Shown: positions 44,228-53,412 of the stretch, in pieces
Position numbering within the stretch: position 1 is the stretch's first letter
Layout of the letters: every line of letters begins with the position of its first letter
DNA from: Dolichospermum flos-aquae CCAP 1403/13F
GTDB lineage: Bacteria > Cyanobacteriota > Cyanobacteriia > Cyanobacteriales > Nostocaceae
Length of the DNA stretch: 64,000 nt
Assembly: GCF_012516395.1 (NCBI RefSeq)
Contig: NZ_CP051206.1
Coordinates: 2,338,501-2,402,500, forward strand
Direction of reading: 5' to 3'
Notes under the pieces: model-generated
Database searches by the model: none
Seen by the model: only the letters and a program-made list of their open reading frames with translations
Told to the model about the DNA's origin: nothing
Made by a program: the position numbers and the translations under genes

Positions 44228-45834
44228 CAGGGGAAACGCATCTAAATTATCTTGACAGAATACTATATTAGTGCATCAATATGGGAAAATATCTAACTTC
44301 ATTCAAAATCTGATAAATTCCTTTATTAAAATTATAAAAATTTCATAAATTTAGAGTAATTATTTATTTTTAATGATGGATTTATTTTGTTCAGTTCTAT
44401 ATATTAATATCTATATTTTTTGGCATCAAAAATATAGATTCTATTGTAGAATCAACAGAAAAATAAATTGGTTATATTTATATTTGTCTATATTTTCTGA
44501 TTTTTATCAGATACATTCTAAAATCTTCTCTAAATATTCATCATCCCATCCTGCACAAAACTGCTTACTTTTAGTTCCTAGTTTTTGGCTTTTTTCTTTT
44601 CCTAAAAGATTAACTGCTATATGACGAATAACTGCAAAGTTTTGTGGTGCATTATCCTTTCTTATCCGACAATCATCTTCTCTAAAAGCTACATCTAAAA
44701 CCCAGTGTAATGAATTCTCTATACCCCAATGAGTGCGGACTGATTCTCCTAGTAATTTCGCATTATTTGTCAAACTACTTATATAATAGCCTGTCTCAAC
44801 CTTCGTTTTTCCATTAACTTTTCGTATATATTCTACCATTCCTACACTTTGAAGATTTACCCATTTCTTATCAGTATCTATTCTTTCTTCTATGTCTGAT
44901 AACATGAGATAATGACGAATCTCTTCTCTTCCATGTTTGTCTTCTTTTGTATGAAATTCACTATATTTGAATCCCTCAAACCCTTTAGATATAGCTTCTT
45001 TGAAGATTTCTTCTACATTCTTATATAAATTACCTTGATTCTTTTTGAGTGCGATAATATATTCGCCTGATTTTTCTGCAATTGATTTTACTATCTCTTT
45101 TTGACACCCCATCGCATCAATCGTTACTAAACATCCGGCTATATCTAATACTTTAATTAATTCCGGTATGGCTGTTATTTTATTTGACTTTTCTTCTACT
45201 TTACATTGTCCTAATACTAATTTATTACTAGTTGCCCATGCACTTACCATGTGAATCGCACCTTTATCCTTTCCTTTATCATATGAATGCCTTAATGTTT
45301 TCCCATCTATTGCTATGACTTCTCCTTCTGTAATTTTATTGATAGATTTTATCCAACTCAAAAAACAATTCTGAAATTGTTGCGGATCTATTCTCGCAAA
45401 TACTCTGGCGAATGTATCATGAGATGGAATCCCGTTTGGAAGTTCTAAAAATTGTTTTAGCCATTTTTCTTTCTTTTTTCCATAAGCCTCCATCAATACC
45501 CAACTATCTACTCCACAGATCACTGCACAAATCGCAATGGTTACTATATCTATTAATTTATGCCTTTTTGTTCTCTCAACTCTTTTATCTTCTAAATCTT
45601 TAAAGTGATCTACTATTGTGATTTTTGGTGGTAGCTTCATTTTGTGAATTTTGTCTCTTTAGTTTTATTGAGAATACCACTTCAACTCATTTTATTGATT
45701 CTTATAGAAACGAATTTACCATCAAATTTTCTTCATACTCATTTATTGGCTTGATATTAACATGGTAATACTGCCCTTTTTATCTATTCATAGAAGTTAC
45801 ATTTTGTCAAAAAAAATTAGATGCGTTTCCCCTG
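44228..45834 (-). mobile_element. ISAs1-family insertion sequence, copy 3 (1607 bp), no target duplication
   Basis: It has the same length and ends as copies 1 and 2. The left flank ATGTTTCTCC and right flank CGGTTTGGAG differ, so there is no 10-bp duplication. This implies a deletion next to the insertion or recombination between copies, consistent with the missing transposase body of the host IS1634-like element. Confidence 0.95.
44507..45640 (-). CDS. ISAs1-family transposase, copy 3
   Basis: This 377-residue intact DDE transposase differs from copies 1 and 2 by one residue (Lys for Glu in SNKITAIPE). Probably functional. Confidence 0.95.
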   Translation of the reverse strand: MKLPPKITIVDHFKDLEDKRVERTKRHKLIDIVTIAICAVICGVDSWVLMEAYGKKKEKWLKQFLELPNGIPSHDTFARVFARIDPQQFQNCFLSWIKSINKITEGEVIAIDGKTLRHSYDKGKDKGAIHMVSAWATSNKLVLGQCKVEEKSNKITAIPELIKVLDIAGCLVTIDAMGCQKEIVKSIAEKSGEYIIALKKNQGNLYKNVEEIFKEAISKGFEGFKYSEFHTKEDKHGREEIRHYLMLSDIEERIDTDKKWVNLQSVGMVEYIRKVNGKTKVETGYYISSLTNNAKLLGESVRTHWGIENSLHWVLDVAFREDDCRIRKDNAPQNFAVIRHIAVNLLGKEKSQKLGTKSKQFCAGWDDEYLEKILECI

Positions 45835-46026
45835 CGGTTTGGAGACAAATCCTAACCCGTTTATTATCATGGCTTTTACTACTTGACCTGCATTTACTTT
45901 TTCGTCTTTTTCGACTCCTATTAATTCATTTATTATTTCTACTATTCCGATTGAATCTATGATTCCTGCTACTATCCCTAGATGGTCTATGTTCTCAATT
46001 TCTATTTCTTGAGGTTTTAATTTCAC
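45835..46026 (-). pseudogene. IS1634-like transposase N-terminus (DUF4277)
   Basis: It starts at GTG 46026 behind GAGAGGAAA and reads IENIDHLGIVAGIIDSIGIV, EIINELIGVEKDEKVNAGQV and VKAMIINGLGFVSKP, the DUF4277 domain. It is cut at the ISAs1 border, and the last few codons before the stop belong to ISAs1. Confidence 0.8.
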
Positions 46027-46178
46027 AACAGTTTCCTCTCATACTTCTGTTGTTATCAATTATTTCTTATTTGGTTATCGCCTCATTTTTTTCTTTTGTT
46101 ACCAAGTTTCACTTTCTCACACCATTTCGCTTTTAATGCTATTTATTATCATTAAGCATCTTAATTTTTGAATTGACT

Positions 46179-46484
46179 TTAGTTATTATGTACTACTTTA
46201 AGGGCTTTTTTGATCTGTGACAGTTTGGGGTGCGGAATGTGGGTTTTACCTAAAAAATCTATTTGTGTGTCAAGGTCTAACAACTGGGCTTTTGTGCTGA
46301 CACGGGCATAAAGAACCCTCTCTTTATCCATTGAGACTGTTTTGATGAATGCTGACTCTGGATATCTCCGATGTCCCCCAGGGGAACGGATACATTCTAT
46401 TTTCCCTAAGTCAGCCCATTCTGCCGTTGTCTTAGGGTGATAGCCAAATTGTTTGTAAACTTGTTCTGGGGTTAGGTATTTCAT
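46179..46484 (-). pseudogene. IS607-type serine recombinase (TnpA) fragment
   Basis: It has a MerR-like DNA-binding start (YLTPEQVYKQFGYHPKTTAE, then IRSPGGHRRYPESAF). The resolvase opening VLYARVSTKAQLLDLDTQID follows, in which the Ser of ARVS is the nucleophile. From residue 79 on the frame runs into the terminal repeat of the IS1634-like element (THIPHPK), so most of the catalytic domain is missing. Inactive remnant. Confidence 0.8.
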
Positions 46485-46589
46485 CTTTCGGTTAAATACG
46501 ATTAACCCCAGTATACTACGTTATTTTGAGATTAGAGAGTTTGGCAGTCTCACTAAAAATACTGCTATGATAATATTTGGTTCATTCTT

Positions 46590-46663
46590 GGGGTTGTAGC
46601 TCAGTTGGATAGAGCGAGCGCCTCCTAAGCGCTAGGCCGTGCGTTCGATCCGCACCAATCCCA
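46590..46663 (+). tRNA. tRNA-Arg (anticodon CCU)
   Basis: This is a 74-nt cloverleaf. The acceptor GGGGTTG pairs with CAATCCC (one G-U). The D-arm contains AGCTCAGTTGGATAGAGC. Anticodon stem AGCGC/GCGCT has loop CTCCTAA, so the anticodon is CCT (reads AGG, Arg). The T-arm is GTGCGTTCGATCCGCAC and the discriminator is A. CCA is not encoded. Confidence 0.95.
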
Positions 46664-46719
46664 TTTGTATTTGTCATGTAGCTGCACTTGGAATTAAAGC
46701 GCAACTACATTTTGTTTTT

Positions 46720-46757
46720 GTTTCGCGCAGAGACGCAAAGGAGCAAAGACGCAAAGG
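46720..46757. repeat. Dispersed 'GTTTCGCGCAGAGACGCAAAGG' repeat
   Basis: GTTTCGCGCAGAGACGCAAA followed by GGAGCAAAGACGCAAAGG is the complement of the word at 11655-11691 and 63518-63554. It is non-coding and lies between tRNA-Arg and the DAHP synthase terminus. Confidence 0.8.
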
Positions 46758-46805
46758 AAGAGGTATATCTATTTATGGTGTAAATACATGAAAAATGCTG
46801 TCGGT

Positions 46806-47849
46806 TTACGCCAATTTAGCATGAGCAGCCAAAATAATTCTTTCTGTTTCTTGCCAATTGATACATTTATCTGTTACGGAAACACCATATTGCAAGTCTT
46901 CTCGTTTTCCGGTTATCGGTTGGCTACCTTCGTACAAGTTCGATTCTAGCATCATGCCGACGATGGAATTATTGCCATCTATTATTTGCTGAATAATATT
47001 TTCAAAGACTATGGATTGTAATCTATAATCTTTGTTGGTATTACCATGACTACAATCAACAACTATTCTTGGTGATAAGTTGGCTGCTTTTAATTGTTCT
47101 TCTACTAGTTTAATGTTCTCTGCATCAAAATTAGGCTGAGTTCCTCCACGCAAGATTACATGGCCATGAGCATTTCCTTTAGTTTGAAATACACTCACTT
47201 GTCCTTTTTGATTGATACCCAGGAAATGATGGGGTGTGTTCGCTGATTTAAGCGCATTTACGGCAACTTGAATATTCCCGTCTGTACCATTTTTAAACCC
47301 CACCGGCATAGATAAACCACTGGCCATTTCTCGGTGTGTTTGTGATTCGGTGGTTCTTGCGCCAATTGCTGACCAAGATACCAATTCACTGATATATTGA
47401 GGGATGATGGGATCAAGTGCTTCTGTGGCAGTTGGTAATCCTAACTCTGTCAACTTTAATAGTAAGTTCCTGGCAATTGAAATTCCTTCTTCTACATGAA
47501 AAGAATCATCCATTTTTGGATCATTAATTAATCCTTTCCAGCCTACTGTAGTTCGGGGTTTTTCAAAATAAACCCGCATAATTAGCAGCAGTTTATCCTG
47601 AACTTTTTCGGCTAAACCTAGCAAGTTTTCTCCATATTCTATGGCTGCTTTTGGATCATGAATTGAACAAGGACCGACGACAATGAATTTACGTCGGTCT
47701 TGAAAATCTAGAATATGTTCTATTTCTTGTCTGAATTTTAAAATTGTATTTTCAGCAGTTTTCGTTACAGGTAATTTTGCCTTCACTTCATTAGGAGTTG
47801 GTAAAACATGAGAACTCTTAATGTTAGTGTTAATTAATTTGTGGATCAT
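46806..47849 (-). CDS. 3-deoxy-7-phosphoheptulonate (DAHP) synthase, type I-alpha
   Basis: This 347-residue enzyme condenses PEP and erythrose-4-phosphate, the first step of the shikimate pathway. It is the E. coli AroF/G/H type: RKFIVVGPCSIHDPKAAIEY, LLIMRVYFEKPRTTVGWKGL, ATEALDPIIPQYISELVSW, GARTTESQTHREMASGLSMP and VVDCSHGNTNKDY. It starts at ATG 47849. Feedback specificity (Phe, Tyr or Trp) cannot be read. It is monocistronic. Confidence 0.96.
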   Translation of the reverse strand: MIHKLINTNIKSSHVLPTPNEVKAKLPVTKTAENTILKFRQEIEHILDFQDRRKFIVVGPCSIHDPKAAIEYGENLLGLAEKVQDKLLLIMRVYFEKPRTTVGWKGLINDPKMDDSFHVEEGISIARNLLLKLTELGLPTATEALDPIIPQYISELVSWSAIGARTTESQTHREMASGLSMPVGFKNGTDGNIQVAVNALKSANTPHHFLGINQKGQVSVFQTKGNAHGHVILRGGTQPNFDAENIKLVEEQLKAANLSPRIVVDCSHGNTNKDYRLQSIVFENIIQQIIDGNNSIVGMMLESNLYEGSQPITGKREDLQYGVSVTDKCINWQETERIILAAHAKLA

Positions 47850-48161
47850 AGCAGAAATCTCTGGATTTGTGTTATACGGTAGTAATTCTCAAATATCTGT
47901 GAAAACGTTTTTTATTCTCTTTAAGCCTAAAGTAGTTTGTTAAAAAAACAAGTTGCACAAATTTAGATCAGATTACTCTATGCAAGGGTTGAATATATTA
48001 ATATACACAGTTTTTCAGAAAAATACAAGATAAGTCCGTGTTATTTCCATAACATTTGGACATAAAACAATAATTTAATCCAGAAATTTAGATAAAAAGC
48101 TCCTATCCCCAACCTTAGAGAAGCAGGGGATATTTTTGGAAAATTACTAAATATAGTAACT
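47850..48161. other. Intergenic region, nothing recognised
   Basis: AT-rich, with no frame or repeat of note. It should contain the promoter of the DAHP synthase gene and the 3' end of the DUF1823 gene transcript. Confidence 0.4.
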
Positions 48162-48539
48162 TTACTCAATTTTACCAGTGGTTATTAACATATAACTTAA
48201 TAACCAATTTGCTGATGTGGCTCTGCGAGTTTGTCGCGGACCAAATTCACCAATTTTGTAACCTTTAAAACCGAGTTTTTCTTTGAGAGCCTGTTTATTT
48301 TCTGGAGGAATAGAACGAGTCAATTTCATAATTGCTGGACGAGAATCAATAAAATCCGGTGGTTGTGGATATTCATCTCTCCAGGTTGGTGCTACTTCAC
48401 TATTAGTCCATGTGTCTGTAATGGGATTATAGCGATAACCCTGGTGATACCATAATAATTTTTTTACAGTATCATCATCAATTTTATCATTAATGATTGC
48501 CCAAATTGTTTCTGTATTTAGTGGGGGAAGATGAGACAT
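48162..48539 (-). CDS. DUF1823-type cyanobacterial protein
   Basis: This 125-residue soluble protein reads LNTETIWAIINDKIDDDTVK, KLLWYHQGYRYNPITDTW, PQPPDFIDSRPAIMKLTRSI and FGPRQTRRATSANWLLSYML. I associate these with the cyanobacteria/plastid DUF1823 family, which has no known role. It starts at ATG 48539 and stands alone. Confidence 0.75.
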   Translation of the reverse strand: MSHLPPLNTETIWAIINDKIDDDTVKKLLWYHQGYRYNPITDTWTNSEVAPTWRDEYPQPPDFIDSRPAIMKLTRSIPPENKQALKEKLGFKGYKIGEFGPRQTRRATSANWLLSYMLITTGKIE

Positions 48540-48637
48540 AATTTTGAGAAAACAGGGAACAGGTAACAGGTAACAGATGATAATTTTACCAATTACCAGC
48601 CCTTACAGATATAATCAGTGTTCAAACCCACAAAATA

Positions 48638-48745
48638 TTACTTAGCAAAAGTACGCTTAACTTCAATAGCATCATTATAAGCAAGACATCCTTCTAATAC
48701 TGTACTTCCTTGCTTGTACTCAACTGTTTTAGTTTTAAGTTCTGC
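48638..48745 (-). pseudogene. Dienelactone hydrolase-like N-terminal scrap
   Basis: Thirty-five codons read AELKTKTVEYKQGSTVLEGC followed by LAYNDAIEVKRTFAK and a stop. The segment matches the strand preceding the first core motif of secreted dienelactone-hydrolase-family proteins (…VEYKQGxTVLEGYLAYDDAI…). It has an upstream in-frame stop and no catalytic domain. It is a decayed fragment. Confidence 0.5.
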
Positions 48746-48837
48746 TCATGTATTAGCACAACTTAACAACACTAGCGCAGTGTCAGCAAAACAGAAAGTC
48801 AAAATTTCATAACTTTATTAAGTATTCAAAATTGATT

Positions 48838-49011
48838 ATGGTGAATTATCACCACAAAACTCGACAAAATAAAAGTCATTATTTTGAAAATAATTGCTAC
48901 AATTCTGCTTTTAGCTTCTGGATGATGTATCTCAGTTATCAAACAGGAATTCAGTTGTTAAAAGTTGCAGGAGGATGGTTTACGCCACACTACGCTACGC
49001 TATCACAATGA
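48838..49011 (+). CDS. Possible 57-residue protein (doubtful)
   Basis: An ATG frame reads NYHHKTRQNKSHYFENNC, then AFSFWMMYLSYQTGIQLLKV and AGGWFTPHYATLSQ, stop. It has no good ribosome site, and the C-terminus is encoded by a repeat (TACGCTACGC). I would not rely on it. Confidence 0.2.
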   Translation: MVNYHHKTRQNKSHYFENNCYNSAFSFWMMYLSYQTGIQLLKVAGGWFTPHYATLSQ

Positions 49012-49227
49012 ACTTTTTTGTATAACTGGCATAAGAATTGAGGTAAATTCAATTATTTATTGTATAAAACTGTACTTAATTGCTCATAATCTCCTAACTT
49101 CTGTATTCTGTTTAGTAAGATTGCCATTCTAGCAATGCGAAATTTTGTCGTAACGCTAAATTATTAGTTATATAAAGAAAAATCAATCGTTGTTCCCAAT
49201 TAATTCATCGGCTATTAACTCATTACC

Positions 49228-51354
49228 ATGCGTGCAACTGCTACTATTTATCAGAATCCCCTACTTCAAAGCTGTGGTTTACCCGCATTTGCGGCTATTA
49301 AATCGGAGCAAGTCGAACCAGCTTTTAGTTATCTGTTAGGAGAACTTGAAAAGCAATTAACTGACTTAGAGGCAAATATAGAGCCTACTTGGAGCGGCTT
49401 AGTAGAACCTCTAGAAAAATTGACAGAACGGCTAAATTGGAGTTGGGGAATCCTAAATCATTTAATGGGTGTAAAAAATAGTCCAGAACTACGTATTGCC
49501 TATGAAAAGGTACAGCCGCAAGTAGTTCAGTTTATGAATATCCTGGGACAAAGCAAACCTATTTATAATGCTTTTAAAGCAATTCGCCATAGTCCTACCT
49601 GGGAAACTTTAAATTCAGCCCAACAGAGAATTATCAAAGCGGCAATTCGAGATGCAGAATTGTCCGGTGTTGGTTTAGAAGGCAAAGACAGAGAACGGTT
49701 TAATAATATCCAAATGGAATTAGCAGAACTAGCGACTAGATTTGCTAATCACGTTCTAGATGCCACTAAAGGCTTTATTTTAATTCTCACCACCCACGAT
49801 GACATTGATGGCTTACCAAGTAGTTTGTTGAGTCTTGCAGCCCAAGCTGCGCGGGCGGCTGGAGAAGAAAATGCTACACCAGAACATGGACCGTGGCATA
49901 TTACTCTAGATTTTCCTAGCTATTTCCCGTTCATGCAGCACAGTACCCGGCGGGATTTACGGGAAAAAATCTATAAGGCTTATATTACCAGGGCATCTTC
50001 TGGGGAATTAGATAATAATCCTTTGATTATCCGTATTTTAGAGTTAAGAAAAGAACTAGCTCAATTAATTGGCTTTGAGACTTTTGCTGAACTGAGTTTG
50101 GCTAGTAAGATGGCCAAAGATGTTGCCTCTGTCGAAAAACTATTAGAAGAACTCCGTCAAGCTAGTTATCATGCTGCTGTCAAAGATTTAGAAAAACTCA
50201 AGGCCTTTGCTAAAGCTAAGGGAGCAGCAGAAGCTGAAAATTTACAACATTGGGATATTAGCTTTTGGGCTGAACGGCAACGGGAAGAAAAATTTGCTTT
50301 TACTGCGGAAGAATTACTGCCCTATTTTCCCCTCCCTCAAGTCCTAGATGGGCTATTTGGGCTAGTAAAAAGGCTTTTTGGGGTGACGGTGACACCGGCT
50401 GATGGCCAAGCCCCAATATGGCATGAGGATGTGCGTTATTTCCAAATTGCTGATAAATATGGTGAACCTATTGCTTATTTTTACTTAGATGCTTACAGCC
50501 GTCCCGCAGAAAAGCGGGGTGGGGCTTGGATGGATGCTTGCATTCACCGGAGGAAAGTTACAGAAAATGATTTGACTACTATCCGTCTCCCTGTAGCTTA
50601 TTTGATTTGTAACCAAACTCCCCCTGTGGATGGGAATCCGAGTTTGATGGCTTTTGATGAGGTGGAGACATTGTTCCATGAATTTGGCCATGGCTTACAT
50701 CATATGCTGACTAAGGTGGATTATCTGGGAGCAGCAGGTATTAATAATGTTGAGTGGGATGCTGTGGAATTACCGAGCCAATTTATGGAAAACTGGTGCT
50801 ATGACCGCCAAACCTTGTTTGGTATGGCTAAACATTATCAAACAGGGGAATCATTACCAGAGCATTATTACCAAAAATTGTTGGCAGCACGTAATTACAT
50901 GAGCGGTTCAACTATGTTGCGGCAACTAGATTTTAGTAGTGTTGATTTGGAATTACACTACCGCTATTCTCCCAATAGTCAGGAAACCGTGACAGATCTG
51001 CGACACCGCATTGCTAAGTTAACAACTGTATTACCACCATTGCCGGAGGATGCGTTTCTATGTGCTTTCGGTCATATTTTTGAAGGGGGTTATGCAGCCG
51101 GATACTATAGTTATAAGTGGGCTGAGGTTCTCAGTGCTGATGTTTTTGCTGCTTTTGAAGAAGCGGGCTTAGAAGATGAAGCCGCAATCCACGCCATTGG
51201 CAGACGTTACCGAGATACGGTTTTAGCACTAGGTGGCAGTCAGCATCCCATGGATGTCTTTAAAACCTTCCGGGGACGAGAACCCAGTACCAAGGCTTTA
51301 CTCAAGCACAATGGGCTGCTGACTCAATGCTGTTCGGATAAGCAGGGGAAGTAG
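49228..51354 (+). CDS. prlC: Oligopeptidase A-like M3 metallopeptidase
   Basis: This 708-residue cytoplasmic zinc peptidase degrades short peptides, including signal peptides. The zinc site HEFGH is at residues 484-488 within DEVETLFHEFGHGLHHML. The third ligand Glu is in NNVEWDAVELPSQFMENW, and the late GGYAAGYYSYKWAEVLSAD stretch is typical. The length is normal for M3A oligopeptidase A. It starts at ATG 49228. A short GGGGAAGTAGGGG repeat follows the stop. Confidence 0.95.
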   Translation: MRATATIYQNPLLQSCGLPAFAAIKSEQVEPAFSYLLGELEKQLTDLEANIEPTWSGLVEPLEKLTERLNWSWGILNHLMGVKNSPELRIAYEKVQPQVVQFMNILGQSKPIYNAFKAIRHSPTWETLNSAQQRIIKAAIRDAELSGVGLEGKDRERFNNIQMELAELATRFANHVLDATKGFILILTTHDDIDGLPSSLLSLAAQAARAAGEENATPEHGPWHITLDFPSYFPFMQHSTRRDLREKIYKAYITRASSGELDNNPLIIRILELRKELAQLIGFETFAELSLASKMAKDVASVEKLLEELRQASYHAAVKDLEKLKAFAKAKGAAEAENLQHWDISFWAERQREEKFAFTAEELLPYFPLPQVLDGLFGLVKRLFGVTVTPADGQAPIWHEDVRYFQIADKYGEPIAYFYLDAYSRPAEKRGGAWMDACIHRRKVTENDLTTIRLPVAYLICNQTPPVDGNPSLMAFDEVETLFHEFGHGLHHMLTKVDYLGAAGINNVEWDAVELPSQFMENWCYDRQTLFGMAKHYQTGESLPEHYYQKLLAARNYMSGSTMLRQLDFSSVDLELHYRYSPNSQETVTDLRHRIAKLTTVLPPLPEDAFLCAFGHIFEGGYAAGYYSYKWAEVLSADVFAAFEEAGLEDEAAIHAIGRRYRDTVLALGGSQHPMDVFKTFRGREPSTKALLKHNGLLTQCCSDKQGK

Positions 51355-51425
51355 GGGAAGTAGGGGAGGTTGGGGAGGTTGGGGAAGATAATTTTTCCCT
51401 TGCACCAGTCAGCCATTCCGTAAAT

Positions 51426-51698
51426 TTACACGACAACTTCTTCCCGTTGGCAATCAAAGAAAAGTTCAAAAACAGTATCAGGAATCATCTGACGGATGTG
51501 TTGAATATAGCCTTCGGCATCAGAACGACTGCGAAACCGGGAAACAATAACTTTTTCCCGTTCGCTAACGATACGGGCTACAGCCCAACCATTCAGCCTT
51601 TTTTTGTAGGCGTTATCTTCTCTTGCCGCAGGAATTGTGATATCTTCTAAAGTGCTATTTTTGTAATCCGTATTTTGTGGCATGATTATTTTATGCAT
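51426..51698 (-). CDS. Small conserved-looking hypothetical protein
   Basis: This 90-residue protein reads LEDITIPAAREDNAYKKRLN, GWAVARIVSEREKVIVSRFR and SRSDAEGYIQHIRQMIPDTV, and ends FDCQREEVVV. The pattern (a strand with RIVSE…VVSRFRSRSDAEGYIQ) suggests a small alpha/beta domain. The function is unknown. The start is ATG 51698 or ATG 51683 (MPQNTDYKNS). It is convergent with prlC. Confidence 0.65.
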   Translation of the reverse strand: MHKIIMPQNTDYKNSTLEDITIPAAREDNAYKKRLNGWAVARIVSEREKVIVSRFRSRSDAEGYIQHIRQMIPDTVFELFFDCQREEVVV

Positions 51699-51962
51699 AA
51701 GAACTTGAGTGAAGGGCGTTAGTATGTCTCTTAACCAAAGATTTACTAGCGTCTTTTATTGATGATGCCACCTTGTTATTACATATTTTAAAAATTGTCA
51801 ATACTTGGTGCAACAACTTATTTTCTGACAATCTTTGCTTTTATTTAATTCAGACTAAGTATATACTGTATTAATTCAGTATTTAAACTTAAATAAAAAC
51901 AAGAAATATTGGTATAAACTATACCAGACTTCAATTATTTGAGATCATCTTGCAAAATAAAA

Positions 51963-52949
51963 ATGTCAATTACATCAATCATCCAAAAAGTAGCATTACA
52001 AATAGGGGCTGTAGTTTTACTTGAACCAGAATATAAATTAGTTGGGCATATTACTTTTAAAAACGGGAAAAGATCAGTTTTTAGTTATGCCAAATTGAAT
52101 ATTAACGGTCTTGCTTCAGCCGAGTTAGTCAAAGATAAAGCCTATAGTAATTTTTTCCTCAAGCAGCTTGGATATCGAGTAACGGAGGGTAAGACATTTT
52201 TTACTGATCAGTTATGTGCGAAAATAGCTCATCCTAGAAATATTGATGATGGATTTAATTATGCACAATCAATCGGATTTCCAGTAATTGTTAAACCTCT
52301 GAATCTTAGTCAAGGCATTTTGGTGACTAAGGTATATAATCAGGCAGAATATTATGATGTAGCTCATAAGATCTTTGAAATTAAATCAGGATTGATTGTA
52401 GAAAAGTTTTATAGTGGTAATGACTATAGAATTGTTGTTTTGGATGATGAGGTGATTACCGCTTATCAAAGAATTCCCTTATTTGTTGTTGGTGATGGGA
52501 TATCTAATGTTTTAGAGTTACTTCAACAAAAACAGGCAAAATTTTTGACCATGGGGAGAAAAAATGTGATTAAATTTGATGATTTCCGCATTTCCCAAAA
52601 ATTAAAAACGCAAAATATTGATTGGAATAGTGTGATTCCTCATAATAATATTATCTATCTTTTGGATAGTGCTAATTTATCCAGTGGAGGTGAAGCGGTA
52701 GATTTTTCTGAAAGGATTCATCCTGATTTTCAAAAATTAGCAATTAACATTACTAAAGATATGGGATTAAGATTAACAGGGGTAGATATACTCACCCATG
52801 ATATAACTATGCCGATGGTAGATTATACGCTCATCGAAGTCAATGGTTCTCCTGGTCTAAATCACTATGCTGCTAGTGGTGAAGTAGCAGCAAAAAGGGT
52901 GGAAGAGTTTTATCTGAAAATTCTCCAAGTCATAGAGAATGATAGTTAG
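51963..52949 (+). CDS. ATP-grasp ligase (cyanophycin synthetase/GshAB-like)
   Basis: This 328-residue protein starts at ATG 51963; an in-frame TTG 24 bases earlier has no support. Its ATP-grasp core reads LVKDKAYSNFFLKQLGYRVT, GFPVIVKPLNLSQGILVTKV (ATP-binding Lys), VEKFYSGNDYRIVVLDDEVI and a C-terminal LRLTGVDILTHDITMP…IEVNGSPGLNHYA with the Mg2+-binding Glu/Asn. It resembles the central module of cyanophycin synthetase and RimK-like ligases, which join an amino acid to a carboxylate. It lies 460 bp upstream of the peptide-precursor genes on the same strand and could modify a peptide, but that link is only positional. Confidence 0.8.
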   Translation: MSITSIIQKVALQIGAVVLLEPEYKLVGHITFKNGKRSVFSYAKLNINGLASAELVKDKAYSNFFLKQLGYRVTEGKTFFTDQLCAKIAHPRNIDDGFNYAQSIGFPVIVKPLNLSQGILVTKVYNQAEYYDVAHKIFEIKSGLIVEKFYSGNDYRIVVLDDEVITAYQRIPLFVVGDGISNVLELLQQKQAKFLTMGRKNVIKFDDFRISQKLKTQNIDWNSVIPHNNIIYLLDSANLSSGGEAVDFSERIHPDFQKLAINITKDMGLRLTGVDILTHDITMPMVDYTLIEVNGSPGLNHYAASGEVAAKRVEEFYLKILQVIENDS

Positions 52950-53066
52950 GGCTGGCTGAAAAAAGCAATAGGAGTGAAAAATTGCTGGAGTTTCCATCAG
53001 ATTAATCCCTATTTAAAGCGTAGGTGGGTTGGCAAAAGAATACATTAAATCAGCCTCGATTAATAT

Positions 53067-53099
53067 AGATACCCGACTTCTTAAAGAAGTCGGGTATCT
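53067..53099. terminator. 33-bp hairpin, possible terminator of the ATP-grasp gene
   Basis: AGATACCCGACTTCTT pairs perfectly with AAGAAGTCGGGTATCT around a single A. This ACCCGACTTCTT palindrome is a dispersed cyanobacterial element. It is followed by GTTTATATTT rather than a clean T-run, so termination is plausible but not certain. Confidence 0.5.
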
Positions 53100-53123
53100 G
53101 TTTATATTTAAGTTAATAGGCAA

Positions 53124-53298
53124 AAGTGACAAAATTGCAGCAATTATGTCCCTTTTTTTGGCTATTTTTAGTCCGTAATTGTCTATTTTTTAGTGATATT
53201 CTCAACCTAAAAGGGCAAATTTACGGATATTTGTGCGGAAAATGCTGTTATCATCAAGCTATTGAAGGTGACAAAACTGAAACAATTATGTCACTTTT
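53124..53298. repeat. Pair of direct repeats upstream of the peptide cluster
   Basis: GTGACAAAATTGCAGCAATT followed by ATGTCCC (53126) and GTGACAAAACTGAAACAATT followed by ATGTCAC (53278) are about 152 bp apart and share some 24 of 28 bases. Both have a TGACA…TGTC dyad. They lie in the presumed control region of the precursor genes. Confidence 0.6.
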
Positions 53299-53412
53299 AT
53301 TTTGTCTAAGTCTCTAGACAGAGGTTTTTATTTTGAATAGGATGTAGTGGGGAAATAAAGAATAACAACCCTAACAAATTAATTCACCTACAGACATCTG
53401 AGGCAAATTAAC

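Larger units (their letters stand above)
43801..46243 (-). mobile_element. IS1634-like element, gutted by ISAs1 copy 3
   Basis: Matching ends CCCACATTCCGCACCCCAAA (inward from 43801 on plus and from 46243 on minus) form a roughly 29-bp inverted repeat with two or three mismatches. Inside, on the minus strand, are the start of a DUF4277 transposase at 45835-46026 and a likely C-terminal scrap at 44134-44227. The middle is replaced by ISAs1. No target duplication is visible; the left flank is a cyanobacterial repeat and the right flank an IS607 gene, so rearrangement has occurred. Confidence 0.65.
48540..49227. other. Gap with a gene scrap and one doubtful small frame
   Basis: Apart from the dienelactone-hydrolase scrap (48638-48745) and a 57-codon frame (48838-49011), this is AT-rich spacer before the oligopeptidase gene. 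Near 48977 a GCCACACTACGCTACGCTAT word resembles one at 5560. Confidence 0.45.

Noticed and set aside
53126-53317. 63-codon plus-strand frame upstream of the first precursor
   Set aside because: It is made of the two TGACA…TGTC repeats and AT-rich spacer. There is no start signal.
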